NCBI RefSeq assembly: GCF_014191605.1
Contig: NZ_JACHWU010000001.1
Coordinates: forward strand, 1,054,001 to 1,118,000
Direction: 5' to 3'
Origin: Prauserella isguenensis
GTDB taxonomy: Bacteria > Actinomycetota > Actinomycetes > Mycobacteriales > Pseudonocardiaceae
DNA: 64,000 bases
In this document: positions 50,538-59,289 of the stretch, in pieces
Numbering within the stretch: position 1 is the first letter of the stretch
How the letters are laid out: each line of letters starts with the position of its first letter
Notes under the pieces: model-generated
Databases searched by the model: none
The model's input: only the letters and a program-made list of their open reading frames with translations
What the model was told of the DNA's origin: nothing
Made by a program: the position numbers and the translations under genes

Positions 50538-50896
50538 CCCGTTCTCTCCCCGTCCCCGCCGCACCCCCACCGCGCCCCCCCCCAACGACGTCGCTGCCGC
50601 CACTGCGCCCACGCTGCGTCCGGTGGCACCCCGGTAGCTTCCCTCCGCCCGGACGATCGCGCTCCGGTGAGGCGCCCGCGGGCGTTTCGCGGGGAAGTGG
50701 CGGCAGATGCGGCCGAGGTGCGCACAGCGTGACCGCGTTGTCGCCGCGTGTCCTGCTCACAGTGCTCCGACCGGCACAGAGGTACATGTCACAGTGTGTC
50801 ACCGGATAGCCCGCGTATCGTTGACAGCCGCCGAAAAGACCTGGTCACCGTGTCAACCCGCAGTAGTCCGCGCTCGGCCGAGACGCCGTCGAGGGG

Positions 50897-50991
50897 CTAG
50901 TGTTCCTGTGCGCGGCCACTATCCTGGCGGCCAGGTGCGCCGGGAAGTCTGGTCGGCAATGGTCTTTACCGCTGCCTTCCCTGGAGTGTGA
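50897..50991 (+). promoter_or_regulatory. Candidate structured leader (riboswitch-like) of nhaA
   Basis: Within 95 bp of the nhaA start lie a GGCCA/TGGC(C)-type hairpin (about 50913-50933) and GCCGGGAAGTCTGGTCGGC (50938-50956), whose ends GCCG/CGGC pair. The compact, unbroken block of paired GGAAG-containing sequence resembles riboswitch-type leaders. nhaA genes in other bacteria have Li+/Na+-sensing leaders (nhaA-I, nhaA-II); I cannot confirm the class here. Confidence 0.4.
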
Positions 50992-52308
50992 ATGTCGCAA
51001 TCGTCTTCCCACGACTACGACACGTTCGGTCGCGGATCGTGGTCGGAGACCCGCCGTGTCGGTGACATCCTGCGCAAGGAGACCGTCGGCGGCGCGCTGC
51101 TGATCATCGGCGCCGTGCTCGCGCTGATCTGGGCGAACTCGCCCTGGTCCGAGGCGTACCAGTCCATGGTGACGTACAAGATCGGCCCCGAGTCGCTGCA
51201 CCTGGATCTGACGATCTCCCACTGGGCCGCCGACGGCCTGCTGGCGATCTTCTTCTTCGTCGTCGGCCTCGAGCTCAAACGCGAGTTCGTCGCCGGTGAC
51301 CTGCGGGACATCCGCAAGGCGATCGTGCCGGTCGTCGCCGCGGTCGGCGGTGTCATCGCTCCGGCCCTGATCTACGTCGCCTTCAACGTCGGCGGCGCGA
51401 TGGAGGGCTGGGCCATCCCGACGGCCACGGACATCGCGTTCGCGGTGGCCATCCTCGCGGTCGCCGGGCCGTTCCTGCCCGCCGCGCTGCGCATGTTCCT
51501 GCTGACGCTCGCGGTCGTCGACGACCTTATCGCGATCATGATCATCGCGATCTTCTTCACCGACGACCTGGCGATCGTTCCGCTGCTGCTCGCGCTCGTC
51601 CCGCTGGGCATCTTCACGTTCCTGGTGCAGAAGCGGGTGCGCTCGTGGTACCTGCTGCTGCCACTCGCCATCGTGACCTGGGCGCTCGTCCACGCGTCCG
51701 GTGTGCACGCGACCATCGCGGGTGTCGCGCTCGGCATGGTCGTTCCGGTGATCCGCAGCGAGAAGGCGGGAGGCCCGAACGCCGGTCCCGGCCTCGCCGA
51801 GCACTTCGAGCACCGCTTCCGCCCGCTGTCGGCGGGTGTCGCCGTGCCGATCTTCGCCTTCATGGCGGCCGGCGTGCCGATCGGCGGGTTCTCGGGCCTG
51901 ATCGAGTCCTGGCAGGAGCCGGTTTCGCTGGGCGTCATGACCGGTCTCGTGCTCGGTAAGACCATCGGCATCGTCGGCGGTACGTGGCTCGCCACGAAGC
52001 TCACCGGGGGCCGCATGGCCGAAGGCCTCAACTGGGTCGACGCCGTCGGACTCGCCCTGCTCGGCGGTATCGGCTTCACGGTGAGTCTGCTCATCGGCGA
52101 ACTCGCCTTCGGTGCAGGTACACCACAGGACGACCATGTCCGCATCGCGATCCTCTCCGGTTCGATCCTGGCCGCCCTGCTGGGTACGGCCGTGCTCCGG
52201 GCACGCAACCGCGTGTACAAGCGGATCCACGAGTTCGAGAACCGCGACGAGGACGCCGACGGCGTGCCGGACGTCTACCAGACCGGACGCGACGACTCGT
52301 CGACGTGA
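50992..52308 (+). CDS. nhaA: Na+/H+ antiporter NhaA
   Basis: A 438-residue, 12-TM antiporter. Key motifs are intact: [15 protein letters not shown] (T146, D147) and [15 protein letters not shown] with D177/D178, the ion-binding Asp pair; [14 protein letters not shown] is the family N-terminal block. It exports Na+ (or Li+) in exchange for protons, for pH and salt tolerance. The C-terminal 40 residues are charged and cytoplasmic. ATG 50992; a terminator follows at 52316. The leader may be ion-responsive. Confidence 0.96.
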   Translation: MSQSSSHDYDTFGRGSWSETRRVGDILRKETVGGALLIIGAVLALIWANSPWSEAYQSMVTYKIGPESLHLDLTISHWAADGLLAIFFFVVGLELKREFVAGDLRDIRKAIVPVVAAVGGVIAPALIYVAFNVGGAMEGWAIPTATDIAFAVAILAVAGPFLPAALRMFLLTLAVVDDLIAIMIIAIFFTDDLAIVPLLLALVPLGIFTFLVQKRVRSWYLLLPLAIVTWALVHASGVHATIAGVALGMVVPVIRSEKAGGPNAGPGLAEHFEHRFRPLSAGVAVPIFAFMAAGVPIGGFSGLIESWQEPVSLGVMTGLVLGKTIGIVGGTWLATKLTGGRMAEGLNWVDAVGLALLGGIGFTVSLLIGELAFGAGTPQDDHVRIAILSGSILAALLGTAVLRARNRVYKRIHEFENRDEDADGVPDVYQTGRDDSST

Positions 52309-52315
52309 CCGTAGG

Positions 52316-52353
52316 CCTCGGCCCCGGGGAATCCGCATTCCCCGGGGCCGAGG
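52316..52353 (+). terminator. Terminator of nhaA
   Basis: CCTCGGCCCCGGGGAAT pairs perfectly (17 bp) with ATTCCCCGGGGCCGAGG around a CCGC loop, 7 bp after the stop. Confidence 0.92.
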
Positions 52354-52417
52354 TGTGTCTGCGGCCGGGTGTGTCGGGGGCCGGGGTGTGTCGGGGGCCG
52401 GGGTGTGTCGGGGGCCG
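52352..52417 (+). repeat. 16-17-bp tandem repeat
   Basis: Four units of GGTGTGTCGGGGGCCG (first variant GGTGTGTCTGCGGCCG) with 16-17 bp period, directly after the nhaA terminator. A shorter-period relative in position, though not in sequence, of the 21-bp arrays. Confidence 0.8.
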
Positions 52418-52484
52418 CTCCGCCTCGCACCGCTGCGTCGCCGCAACGTTCGCCGTCGGCGGCCCGGTCCGGCACACTCGCGGG

Positions 52485-53117
52485 GTGACGACCGACAGCG
52501 CGCGTTGGCAGCGGTACTGGGACGAACACGCCGGCGACTACGACCGGCAGATGACCGCCTGGGACCGCAGGCTCGTCGGCGATTCGCGCACCTGGGCGGT
52601 GTCGCGGGCGCGGGGCGACGTGCTCGAGGTAGCCGTCGGTACCGGCCTCAACCTGCCGCTGTACCCCGAGGGCACGCGGCTCACCGGCATCGACATCTCC
52701 TCTGGCATGCTCGACCGCGCGCGAAGCCGGGCTTCGCAGCTCGGTCGTGACGTGGCCCTCCGGCAGGCGGGCGCCGAGCGGCTGCCGTCACCGGACGCGT
52801 CGTTCGACACGGTGGTCTGCACCTTCGGGCTGTGCGCCATCCCCGACCACGACGCCGCGCTCGGCGAGATGGCGCGGGTGCTGCGGCCCGGTGGGCGGCT
52901 GATCCTCGTCGACCACGTCGCGGGCAGCTCGCGGGTCGTCCGGTTGCTGCAGCGGCTGTTGGAAACCGTCACCGTCCGGCAGGCGGGCGAACACTTTCTC
53001 CGCAGGCCGTTCGAGCTGCTCGCTGGCCACGGCTTCGACGTCGTCGAGCGCGAGCGGTTCAAGGCGGGCCTCGTCGAACGGCTCGTGGCCACGGCGGGCC
53101 CCGTCACATCGCCCTGA
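52485..53117 (+). CDS. Class I SAM-dependent methyltransferase
   Basis: A 210-residue methyltransferase. SAM motif I is LEVAVGTGLNLPLYP (about 46-60), with GIDISSGMLDRA, then FDTVVCTFGLCAIPD and EMARVLRPGGRLILVDH. It resembles UbiE/phospholipid N-methyltransferase-type enzymes acting on lipids or quinones. GTG 52485 has only a CGGGG just before it, so a leaderless start is possible. Convergent with the Ddn-hemerythrin gene (separated by less than 0 bp: stops overlap at 53104-53117). Confidence 0.9.
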   Translation: MTTDSARWQRYWDEHAGDYDRQMTAWDRRLVGDSRTWAVSRARGDVLEVAVGTGLNLPLYPEGTRLTGIDISSGMLDRARSRASQLGRDVALRQAGAERLPSPDASFDTVVCTFGLCAIPDHDAALGEMARVLRPGGRLILVDHVAGSSRVVRLLQRLLETVTVRQAGEHFLRRPFELLAGHGFDVVERERFKAGLVERLVATAGPVTSP

Positions 53118-53919
53118 GTACAGGCAGGAGCTGTTCCTCCTCGTGATCGAGGTGGCGTTCGAGTGCGTCGGCGAGCCGTTCGACCTCGGCGCGCGCGGTG
53201 TCCCGGGACTCCTCACGGACTGCCGCCTGAATCGCGGTCGTGAGGTCCGCGACCGCTTCGTGTTCGCGGCGCAACCGTGCGAGGGTGGCGGCCAGTTCCG
53301 GATGCCTGGCGCCGATGGCCTCGAACAGGCCCTTGTCCTCGCCGACGTGGTGGTTGTGCAGGCCCTGGCACAGCGTCATGCAGTTGACCCGCAGCTGCAC
53401 CCCCAGCGACGGCCCCGACCCGGCCAGCTCCTTCTTGATCAGCGCGAGCTCACGTCGGAAGCCGTCATGGATGCCGACCAGCACGTCCGCGAGCGAACCA
53501 CCGCCGGGCGGGCCGTCGGAGGCGGGCGACAGCGCGACGACGGGCAACACCCGTGAGGTCTTGCGCTGGTAGTCGTCGAAGCCGGGCTCGGCCTCGACGA
53601 GGCGGGCGAACACCGTGTCACGCTCCTCGCCGTCGAGTACCTCGGCGTGGGCGTCGTAGGTGAACGTGCCGTCCTCGACGGTCACGCTCGGGTCGGCTCT
53701 GATGTTGTGGAACCAGTCGGGGTGCTTGTCCGAGCCCGCGGCGGACGCGACCACCAGCAGGCGCCGGCCGTCCGGGAAATAGCCCAGCGGACTGGTGTGC
53801 CGCAGGCCGCTCTTCGCGCCGGTCGTGGTGAGCAGCAACAGCCTGGCGTCGGCGAACATGCCGCCGACGCGGCCCTGGTTGCCGCGGAACTCGTCGATGA
53901 CGGATTGGTGGAAGTTCAT
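53104..53919 (-). CDS. Ddn-like nitroreductase fused to a hemerythrin domain
   Basis: A 271-residue two-domain protein. Residues 1-135 are a DUF385/Ddn deazaflavin-dependent domain (RLLLLTTTGAKSGLRHTSPL, KHPDWFHNIRADPSVTVEDG). Residues about 150-271 form a hemerythrin-like di-iron bundle with His/Glu/Asp ligands (VGIHDGF, GLHNHHVGEDKGLFEAI, RREHEAV, ERHLDHEEEQLLP). The fusion couples F420-type reduction to an O2- or NO-binding di-iron centre. ATG 53919 (MNFHQSVIDEF). Its 3' end overlaps that of the methyltransferase by 14 bp, tail to tail. Confidence 0.9.
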   Translation of the reverse strand: MNFHQSVIDEFRGNQGRVGGMFADARLLLLTTTGAKSGLRHTSPLGYFPDGRRLLVVASAAGSDKHPDWFHNIRADPSVTVEDGTFTYDAHAEVLDGEERDTVFARLVEAEPGFDDYQRKTSRVLPVVALSPASDGPPGGGSLADVLVGIHDGFRRELALIKKELAGSGPSLGVQLRVNCMTLCQGLHNHHVGEDKGLFEAIGARHPELAATLARLRREHEAVADLTTAIQAAVREESRDTARAEVERLADALERHLDHEEEQLLPVLRAM

Positions 53920-54217
53920 GTACGCACTGCTTTCGGAGTGAGGGTCGAGGATGCGAACCGTCGAAAAGCAGTGCGTCGCGGCGGGGCCCGAGGTGGCGAA
54001 CAGCTCCGGGCCCGCCACGCGATCACGTGGTGGCCGGGAACCTCTCTGGTGCGTGGCCACGCATGGCCGACCCGGCAGTCACCGGCCCGACGTTAGCGGA
54101 AGCGTTCCGCGGCGCGCAACGCTCGCATCCGAGCGGCACAGGTCGTAGGCTCGAGGTCGTGCAGAACGGCGACGGAATGCGAAGGCCGGTGTCCACTGAG
54201 GACGGGACGGCCCGCGC

Positions 54218-54949
54218 ATGAGCGGAACGCGCGTCGCACTGTTTCCCACGTGCCTCACCGACACGGCGTTTCCCGAGACAGGCAAGGCCATGGTGCGCCT
54301 GCTCGAACGGCTCGGCTGTGACGTCGACTTCCCGCTGGACCAGACGTGCTGCGGGCAGATGCACTTCAACACCGGCTACGCCGAGCAGGCCCGGCCGATG
54401 GCACGGGCCTACGCCGACGTGTTCGACGGCTACGACTACGTGGTGGCACCGTCGGGTTCGTGCGCGGGCATGGTGCGGGAGATCCACCCCACGCTGTGCG
54501 GCACGTCGCCCGCCGTGGAGCGCACGTACGAGCTGAGCGAGTTCCTGGTGGACGTGCTCGGGGTCGTCGACGTGGGCGCGCACTTCCCGCACCGCGTCAC
54601 GTACCACCCGACGTGCCACTCGCTGCGCATGCTCGGCGTCGGTGACAAGCCACTGAGCCTGCTGCGCGCCGTTTCCGGACTGGAGCTGATCCCGCTGCCG
54701 CAGGCGGAGCAGTGCTGCGGTTTCGGCGGCACGTTCGCTCTCAAGAACGCCGAGACCTCGACCGCCATGCTCGCGGACAAGATGCGGTGCGTGCAGGACA
54801 CCGGCGCGCAGGTCGTGACCGCGGGCGACAACTCGTGCCTGATGCAGATCGGCGGCGGCCTGTCCCGCCTGCAGGCGGGGGTCCGCCCGGTGCACCTGGC
54901 CGAGATTCTGGCGAGTACACAGGAGGAGCCGTGGGTCGCAACCCCGTGA
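54218..54949 (+). CDS. lutA: Lactate utilization protein LutA
   Basis: A 243-residue protein with the two CCG (DUF224) cysteine domains: CCGQMHFNTGY and CCGFGGTFALKN, plus upstream HPTC. CCG motifs bind a non-cubane Fe-S cluster and the heterodisulfide reductase-like chemistry of LutA. With LutB and LutC it oxidises L-lactate to pyruvate without classical lactate dehydrogenase. First in a lutABC operon; ATG 54218, and its end overlaps the lutB start by 19 bp. Confidence 0.95.
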   Translation: MSGTRVALFPTCLTDTAFPETGKAMVRLLERLGCDVDFPLDQTCCGQMHFNTGYAEQARPMARAYADVFDGYDYVVAPSGSCAGMVREIHPTLCGTSPAVERTYELSEFLVDVLGVVDVGAHFPHRVTYHPTCHSLRMLGVGDKPLSLLRAVSGLELIPLPQAEQCCGFGGTFALKNAETSTAMLADKMRCVQDTGAQVVTAGDNSCLMQIGGGLSRLQAGVRPVHLAEILASTQEEPWVATP

Positions 54950-56352
54950 CATGGCTGGGAAGCCCGACCTTCCCCGACGCCGCCCGCCGTTCACTGGGCG
55001 ACACGCAACTGCGCGGCAACCTCCGTAAAGCCACCACGACCATCCGGGGCAAGCGCGAGTCGGCCGTCGCGGAACTCGACGACTGGGAGCAGCTCCGCAG
55101 GGCGGGCGAGGCCGTCAAGGACGACGTGCTGGCGAACCTCGACACCTACCTGGAACGGCTCGAATCCGCCGTCACCGAACGCGGCGGCGTCGTGCACTGG
55201 GCGCGTGACGCCGAGGAGGCCAACCGCATCGTGCTCGACCTCGTGAAGCAGGAGAACGCCGACGAGGTCGTCAAGGTCAAGTCGATGGCGACCGCGGAGA
55301 TCGGGCTCAACGAGGCGCTCGCCGACGGCGGGGTCAACGCGATCGAGACCGACCTCGCCGAGGTGATCGTCCAGTTGGGGGACGACAGGCCGTCGCACAT
55401 CCTCGTCCCGGCGATCCACCGCAACCGTGCGGAGATCAAGGAGATCTTCGCGCAGATGCCCGAACCGCCGGACTCCGACGACCCGCGCGCGCTCGCCGAG
55501 GCCGCCCGCACGTACCTGCGTCGCAAGTTCCTGTCCGCCAAAGTCGCCATCTCCGGGGCGAACTTCGGCGTGGCCGACACGGGGTCGATCGTCGTGGTGG
55601 AGTCCGAGGGGAACGGCCGGATGTGCCTGACCCTGCCGGAAACGCTGATCACCGTGATGGGCGTCGAGAAGGTGCTGCCACGTTGGCAGGACCTGGAGGT
55701 CTTCCTCCAGCTGCTGCCACGATCGTCCACGGCGGAACGGATGAACCCGTACACGTCGATCTGGTCCGGCGTGACGCCCGGCGACGGTCCGCAGAAGTTC
55801 CACCTGGTGCTGCTGGACAACGGCCGCACATCGACGTTGGCCGACGAGGTGGGGCGGCAGGCGCTGCGGTGTATCCGGTGTTCGGCGTGCCTGAACGTCT
55901 GCCCGGTGTACGAGCGCACGGGTGGGCAGGCGTACGGGTCGGTGTACCCGGGCCCGATCGGCGCGATCCTCGCCCCGCAGCTGGCGGGCGATCTGCACGA
56001 CGAACAGGCCGCGTCCCTGCCGTACGCGTCGTCGCTGTGCGGAGCCTGCTACGAGGTCTGTCCTGTTCGGATCAACATCCCGGAGGTGCTGACACACCTG
56101 CGCGCGGAAGTGGTGGAGGCGAAGGGAAAGCGGACGCCCGAGGCGATGGCGATGTCGGCGGCCGCGTGGGTGTTCGGTAGTCGCAGGCGGTACGAGGCCG
56201 CGCAGAAGGCCGGTTCGCTCACGCGGTTGCTGGCGCGCGGAGGCAACCTGTCGTCGCTGCCGTGGCCCGGTTCGAAGTGGACGGACACCCGTGACGCGCC
56301 CGTGGTACCGAAGGAATCGCTGCGCTCCTGGTGGAGGCGCAACCGTGGCTAG
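54931..56352 (+). CDS. lutB: Lactate utilization iron-sulfur protein LutB
   Basis: A 473-residue protein. The N-terminal two-thirds is the LUD-like domain (VKVKSMATAEIGLNEAL, ANFGVADTGSIVVVESEGNG, TLPETLITVMGVEKVLP). Two 4Fe-4S ferredoxin-like motifs lie in CIRCSACLNVC (C314-C324) and CGACYEVC (C370-C377). Electron transfer subunit for lactate oxidation. GTG 54931 has AGGAGGAGCC inside lutA. The stop overlaps the lutC start by 8 bp. Confidence 0.95.
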   Translation: MGRNPVTWLGSPTFPDAARRSLGDTQLRGNLRKATTTIRGKRESAVAELDDWEQLRRAGEAVKDDVLANLDTYLERLESAVTERGGVVHWARDAEEANRIVLDLVKQENADEVVKVKSMATAEIGLNEALADGGVNAIETDLAEVIVQLGDDRPSHILVPAIHRNRAEIKEIFAQMPEPPDSDDPRALAEAARTYLRRKFLSAKVAISGANFGVADTGSIVVVESEGNGRMCLTLPETLITVMGVEKVLPRWQDLEVFLQLLPRSSTAERMNPYTSIWSGVTPGDGPQKFHLVLLDNGRTSTLADEVGRQALRCIRCSACLNVCPVYERTGGQAYGSVYPGPIGAILAPQLAGDLHDEQAASLPYASSLCGACYEVCPVRINIPEVLTHLRAEVVEAKGKRTPEAMAMSAAAWVFGSRRRYEAAQKAGSLTRLLARGGNLSSLPWPGSKWTDTRDAPVVPKESLRSWWRRNRG

Positions 56353-56947
56353 TGCGCGCGACGAGATCCTCGGCCGCATCCGGGCCGTCGACCGCCCCGT
56401 GTCACCGCAGGTGCCCCGGGACTACCAGCGGCAGCGTCACGCCGACGACCCCGTCGCCCTGCTGGCCGAACGCATCGCCGACTACCAGGCGACCGTGCAC
56501 CGGGCGGCCACGCGGGAACTGCCGTACCGGATCGCGGAACGACTCGACGGCCGCGGAACGATCGTCGCGCCGCCGGACGTCCCGGGGGAATGGCGGGTCC
56601 CCGGGGTGTCGTGGCTGTCCGACGATCCGCCGCTCGGAGTGTCCGATCTGGAGGAAGCGGCCGGCGTGCTGAGCGGATGTGCCGTCGCGATCGCCGAGAC
56701 CGGAACCATCGTGCTCGACGCCGGCCGCGCGCAGGGCAGGCGCGTGCTGACGCTCGTGCCCGACTACCACCTGTGCGTGGTGCACGCCGACCAGATCGTG
56801 GTGAGCGTGCCCGAGGCGATCGAACGACTCGACCCCGCCGGCCCGTTGACGTTCATCAGCGGCCCGTCCGCCACCAGCGACATCGAACTCGACCGCGTCG
56901 AAGGCGTCCACGGCCCGCGCACGCTGGAAGTCCTCCTGGTCCACTGA
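56345..56947 (+). CDS. lutC: Lactate utilization protein LutC (LUD domain)
   Basis: A 200-residue LUD-domain protein. Core blocks: GVSDLEEAAGVLSGCAVAIA, ETGTIVLDAGRAQGRRVLTL, PDYHLCVVHADQIV and FISGPSATSDIELDRVEGVH with LEVLLVH at the end. Third gene of lutABC; probably structural or cofactor-binding in L-lactate oxidation. GTG 56345 overlaps lutB. Repeat array H starts just after the stop. Confidence 0.94.
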   Translation: MASARDEILGRIRAVDRPVSPQVPRDYQRQRHADDPVALLAERIADYQATVHRAATRELPYRIAERLDGRGTIVAPPDVPGEWRVPGVSWLSDDPPLGVSDLEEAAGVLSGCAVAIAETGTIVLDAGRAQGRRVLTLVPDYHLCVVHADQIVVSVPEAIERLDPAGPLTFISGPSATSDIELDRVEGVHGPRTLEVLLVH

Positions 56948-56953
56948 CCCCCC

Positions 56954-57058
56954 GCGTGTTCTGCGCACAGGCCCCCGTGTTGCCGATTCCGGGGGCCGTG
57001 TTGCGGGTTCCGGGGACCGTGTTGCGGACTTCGGGGACCGTGTTGCGGGTTTCGGGGC
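56954..57058 (+). repeat. 21-bp tandem repeat array, copy H
   Basis: A degenerate unit (from 56954), then four perfect-period units at 56975, 56996, 57017 and 57038, each CCGTGTTGC followed by an NTTCCGGGG-type stretch. Longest array in the window. It lies between the lutC stop (56947) and the stop of the convergent Ddn-like gene (57063). Confidence 0.92.
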
Positions 57059-57062
57059 GTGG

Positions 57063-57521
57063 TCAGGTGGCCTGGTGGGGAGCGATCCGGAACACGGGTA
57101 CGCCCGGCGCGGCCGCGAGCAGGTCGGCGTCCGACGATTTCCCGTCGATTCCGTCGAAGAACGCGCCGACCTCCCAGCCCCATCGTTTGAGGTAGGCACG
57201 GAGGATCGACGGCTTCTGCTCGTCGTCGAGTTCGACCGCCTCGAACCACTCGACCCTGCGGCCGACGCGGAGTGTGCCCTCGCCCGCCGACCGCAGGTTC
57301 CGCACCCACTGCGTGTGTCCGCGGGCGGCCACGAGGTATCGCTCTCGATCGATGACCAGCAGGTTCACGGGCACCGATCGCCATTCCCCTGTCTTCCGGC
57401 CACGTATCGACAGCACCCTGCTGCCCCACAGGCTGACGCCCACGCGCGTCAGGCGTGCCACGACGGCGTTGAACGCCACCGCGGATCGGGTCGGCTCCAG
57501 GTAGCGCACGTTCTCGGCCAC
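57063..57521 (-). CDS. Deazaflavin (F420)-dependent nitroreductase-family protein
   Basis: A 152-residue DUF385/Ddn-type protein: VLSIRGRKTGEWRSVPVNLL (cofactor loop), YLVAARGHTQWVRNLRSAGE and the C-terminal FDGIDGKSSDADLLAAAPG with VPVFRI. Probable F420-dependent quinone or nitro reductase. GTG 57521 has GAGGAG. It is divergent from a TetR gene, and two TetR-type palindromes sit in the shared promoter, so it is the likely target of that regulator. Confidence 0.9.
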   Translation of the reverse strand: MAENVRYLEPTRSAVAFNAVVARLTRVGVSLWGSRVLSIRGRKTGEWRSVPVNLLVIDRERYLVAARGHTQWVRNLRSAGEGTLRVGRRVEWFEAVELDDEQKPSILRAYLKRWGWEVGAFFDGIDGKSSDADLLAAAPGVPVFRIAPHQAT

Positions 57522-57550
57522 GAATGCTCCTCAAGATCGGTCGTCTGAAT

Positions 57551-57567
57551 CGAGAGCGCTGCTCTCG
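57551..57567. promoter_or_regulatory. TetR operator candidate 1
   Basis: CGAGAGC-GCT-GCTCTCG, a perfect 17-bp palindrome, 30 bp upstream of the leftward Ddn-like start. A second near-identical site lies at 57599-57615. Confidence 0.85.
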
Positions 57568-57598
57568 TTTACAGGATGCTCCCGAATGCGACGAAAAG

Positions 57599-57615
57599 CA
57601 AGAGCGGTGCTCTCG
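57599..57615. promoter_or_regulatory. TetR operator candidate 2
   Basis: CAAGAGC-GGT-GCTCTCG, one half-site mismatch compared with site 1; centres are 48 bp apart. It lies 38 bp before the tetR start at 57654. Confidence 0.85.
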
Positions 57616-57653
57616 TTGTGGTCCGGTGTTCGCGGATGTGGCACGATCGCGCC

Positions 57654-58340
57654 ATGCCCGCCCATCGCACAGCACGGGAACGTGCCCGCGCCGAACTGAC
57701 GGCCGAGATCAAGGACGAGGCCCGCAGGCAGCTCGCCGACAAGGGCGCGAACGGCCTGTCGCTGCGGGCAGTCGCGCGGGAGCTCGGCATGGTTTCGTCC
57801 GCGTTGTACCGCTACTTCCCCAGTCGCGACGAGTTGCTCACCGCGCTCATCGTCGACGCCTACAACGTGCTCGGCGACACGCTCGACAAGGCGTCGGCCG
57901 GCGGCGGCAGCCCGGCCGAACGGTGGCGCGCGGCGGCCAACGCGCTGCGAACCTGGGCGCACACCCATCCGCACGAGTACGCCCTGCTCTACGGCACGCC
58001 CGTGCCCGGCTATCGAGCGCCGCACGACACCATCGCGCCGGGAGGTCGCGTCCCCGGTGCTTTCCTCCGGATCGCCCACGACGCGTGGCATGCGGGTGGG
58101 GCCGCCACCGATGACCAGCTGGACGAGACGTTACGCGGTCAGGCACGGACGATCGCCGAGGCGCTCGGCCTGGGCGATCTGCCCGACGCTGTCGTGCTCC
58201 GGGCCGTCGATGCGTGGACCCAACTGTTCGGCACCGTGGCGCTCGAGTTCACCGGGCAGTTCGCCAACACACTCGACCCGGCCGATGCCTACTTCGCGCG
58301 CGCCGTCGAGTTGCAGCTCCGTACCGCGGGCCTCGGCTGA
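57654..58340 (+). CDS. TetR-family transcriptional regulator
   Basis: A 228-residue TetR. The HTH is LSLRAVARELGMVSSALYRY (about 40-59), preceded by a basic N-terminus (ARERARAELTAEIKDEARRQ); the C-terminal ligand domain carries WAHTHPHEYALLYGTPVPGY, the TetR_C_13/WHG-type signature. ATG 57654 (MPAHRTARER) is chosen over longer frames. Divergent from the Ddn-like gene; the two palindromes between them predict autoregulation and repression of the neighbour. Confidence 0.93.
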   Translation: MPAHRTARERARAELTAEIKDEARRQLADKGANGLSLRAVARELGMVSSALYRYFPSRDELLTALIVDAYNVLGDTLDKASAGGGSPAERWRAAANALRTWAHTHPHEYALLYGTPVPGYRAPHDTIAPGGRVPGAFLRIAHDAWHAGGAATDDQLDETLRGQARTIAEALGLGDLPDAVVLRAVDAWTQLFGTVALEFTGQFANTLDPADAYFARAVELQLRTAGLG

Positions 58341-58358
58341 CCCGTTCCGGCAAGGGGG

Positions 58359-59138
58359 TCAGGAGCCGGGTGCTCCCAGCTGTTTGCTGATCTCGACGGC
58401 GGCCTCGCTGACCACGGGCAGGAGTTCGTGGTGGATCTTGTCGACGCTCAGTTCGTCCGCGCGCACCGACATGCTCAGCGACGCCACCGTCGTCGCGCGG
58501 GCGTCGCGGACCGGCGCCGAGAACGACCGCACGCCCTCCTCGAATTCCTGGTCGACGAGGGTCCAGCCGCGGGCGCGCGTCGTGCTGAGCGCCGACAGCA
58601 GCTCCTCGGCGGTGACCTTCGTGCTCGCCGTCAGGCGGGGGAACGGTGCGCGGGCGAGGAACGCGTCCAGCTCGTGATCGGGCAGGTCGGCGAGGAGTAC
58701 GCGGCCCATCGACGTCGCGTATGCGGGAAGGCGGGTGCCCGTGGTGAGCGTATGCCGCATGACCTGCCGTGACGGCACGCGCGTGACGAACACGGCGTCG
58801 TCGCCGTCGAGCACGGCCATCGAGCACGTGTGCCCGGTGACCTTCGTGACGTTCTCCATGTGCGGCTGGGCGACCTCGGTGAGTTTCAGTGATGACAGGT
58901 AGGCGTCACCGAGCGAGAGCACGCGCGGCGTGAGCGCGAACTCGCGGCCGTCGGTGCGGAGGTAGCCGAGCCGTTCGAGTGTCAGCGCGACGCGGCGGAC
59001 GGTCGGCCGTGACAGGCCGGTGGCCTGGGCGAGCTGCGCCAGGGTGAGGTGCGGCCCGTGATCGGTGAACGCGTGGATGACCGCGAGTCCGCGTTCGAGC
59101 GACTGTACGTAGTCCTTGTCCTCCGGTGCTTTCACCAC
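58359..59138 (-). CDS. IclR-family regulator (PcaR/CatR-like)
   Basis: A 259-residue IclR protein: winged HTH at about 10-70 (VQSLERGLAVIHAFTDHG, LAQATGLSRPTVRRVALTL, LGYLRTDG) and an effector domain (TGTRLPAYATSMGRVLLADL, VDQEFEEGVRSFSAPVRDA) matching the PcaU/PcaR subfamily of aromatic-degradation regulators. GTG 59138 with AAGGGAGG. Divergent from catC across 151 bp, so it likely controls it in response to a beta-ketoadipate or muconate intermediate. Confidence 0.92.
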   Translation of the reverse strand: MVKAPEDKDYVQSLERGLAVIHAFTDHGPHLTLAQLAQATGLSRPTVRRVALTLERLGYLRTDGREFALTPRVLSLGDAYLSSLKLTEVAQPHMENVTKVTGHTCSMAVLDGDDAVFVTRVPSRQVMRHTLTTGTRLPAYATSMGRVLLADLPDHELDAFLARAPFPRLTASTKVTAEELLSALSTTRARGWTLVDQEFEEGVRSFSAPVRDARATTVASLSMSVRADELSVDKIHHELLPVVSEAAVEISKQLGAPGS

Positions 59139-59289
59139 GGCCGACCTCCCTTCGCGGACGCATTGCGTATGAGTTGTTCGCTATCCGACTGCTCGGTACT
59201 GTGCGGTGGCCTGCCGGACGTGTCAAGTTCGGTTGCGCTGAGTCGTCCCCGCCGGCGGATCGCGGCCGGCCCGAGCAGGAGGGAACCCG

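Larger units (their letters stand above)
50290..50991. other. Long intergenic region upstream of nhaA
   Basis: 702 bp: repeat array F, then a strongly C-rich (plus-strand pyrimidine-biased) stretch of about 150 bp with a 14-bp hairpin (50501-50537), then a region of ordinary composition and, in the last 95 bp, a structured leader of nhaA. No gene is seen. Confidence 0.6.
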
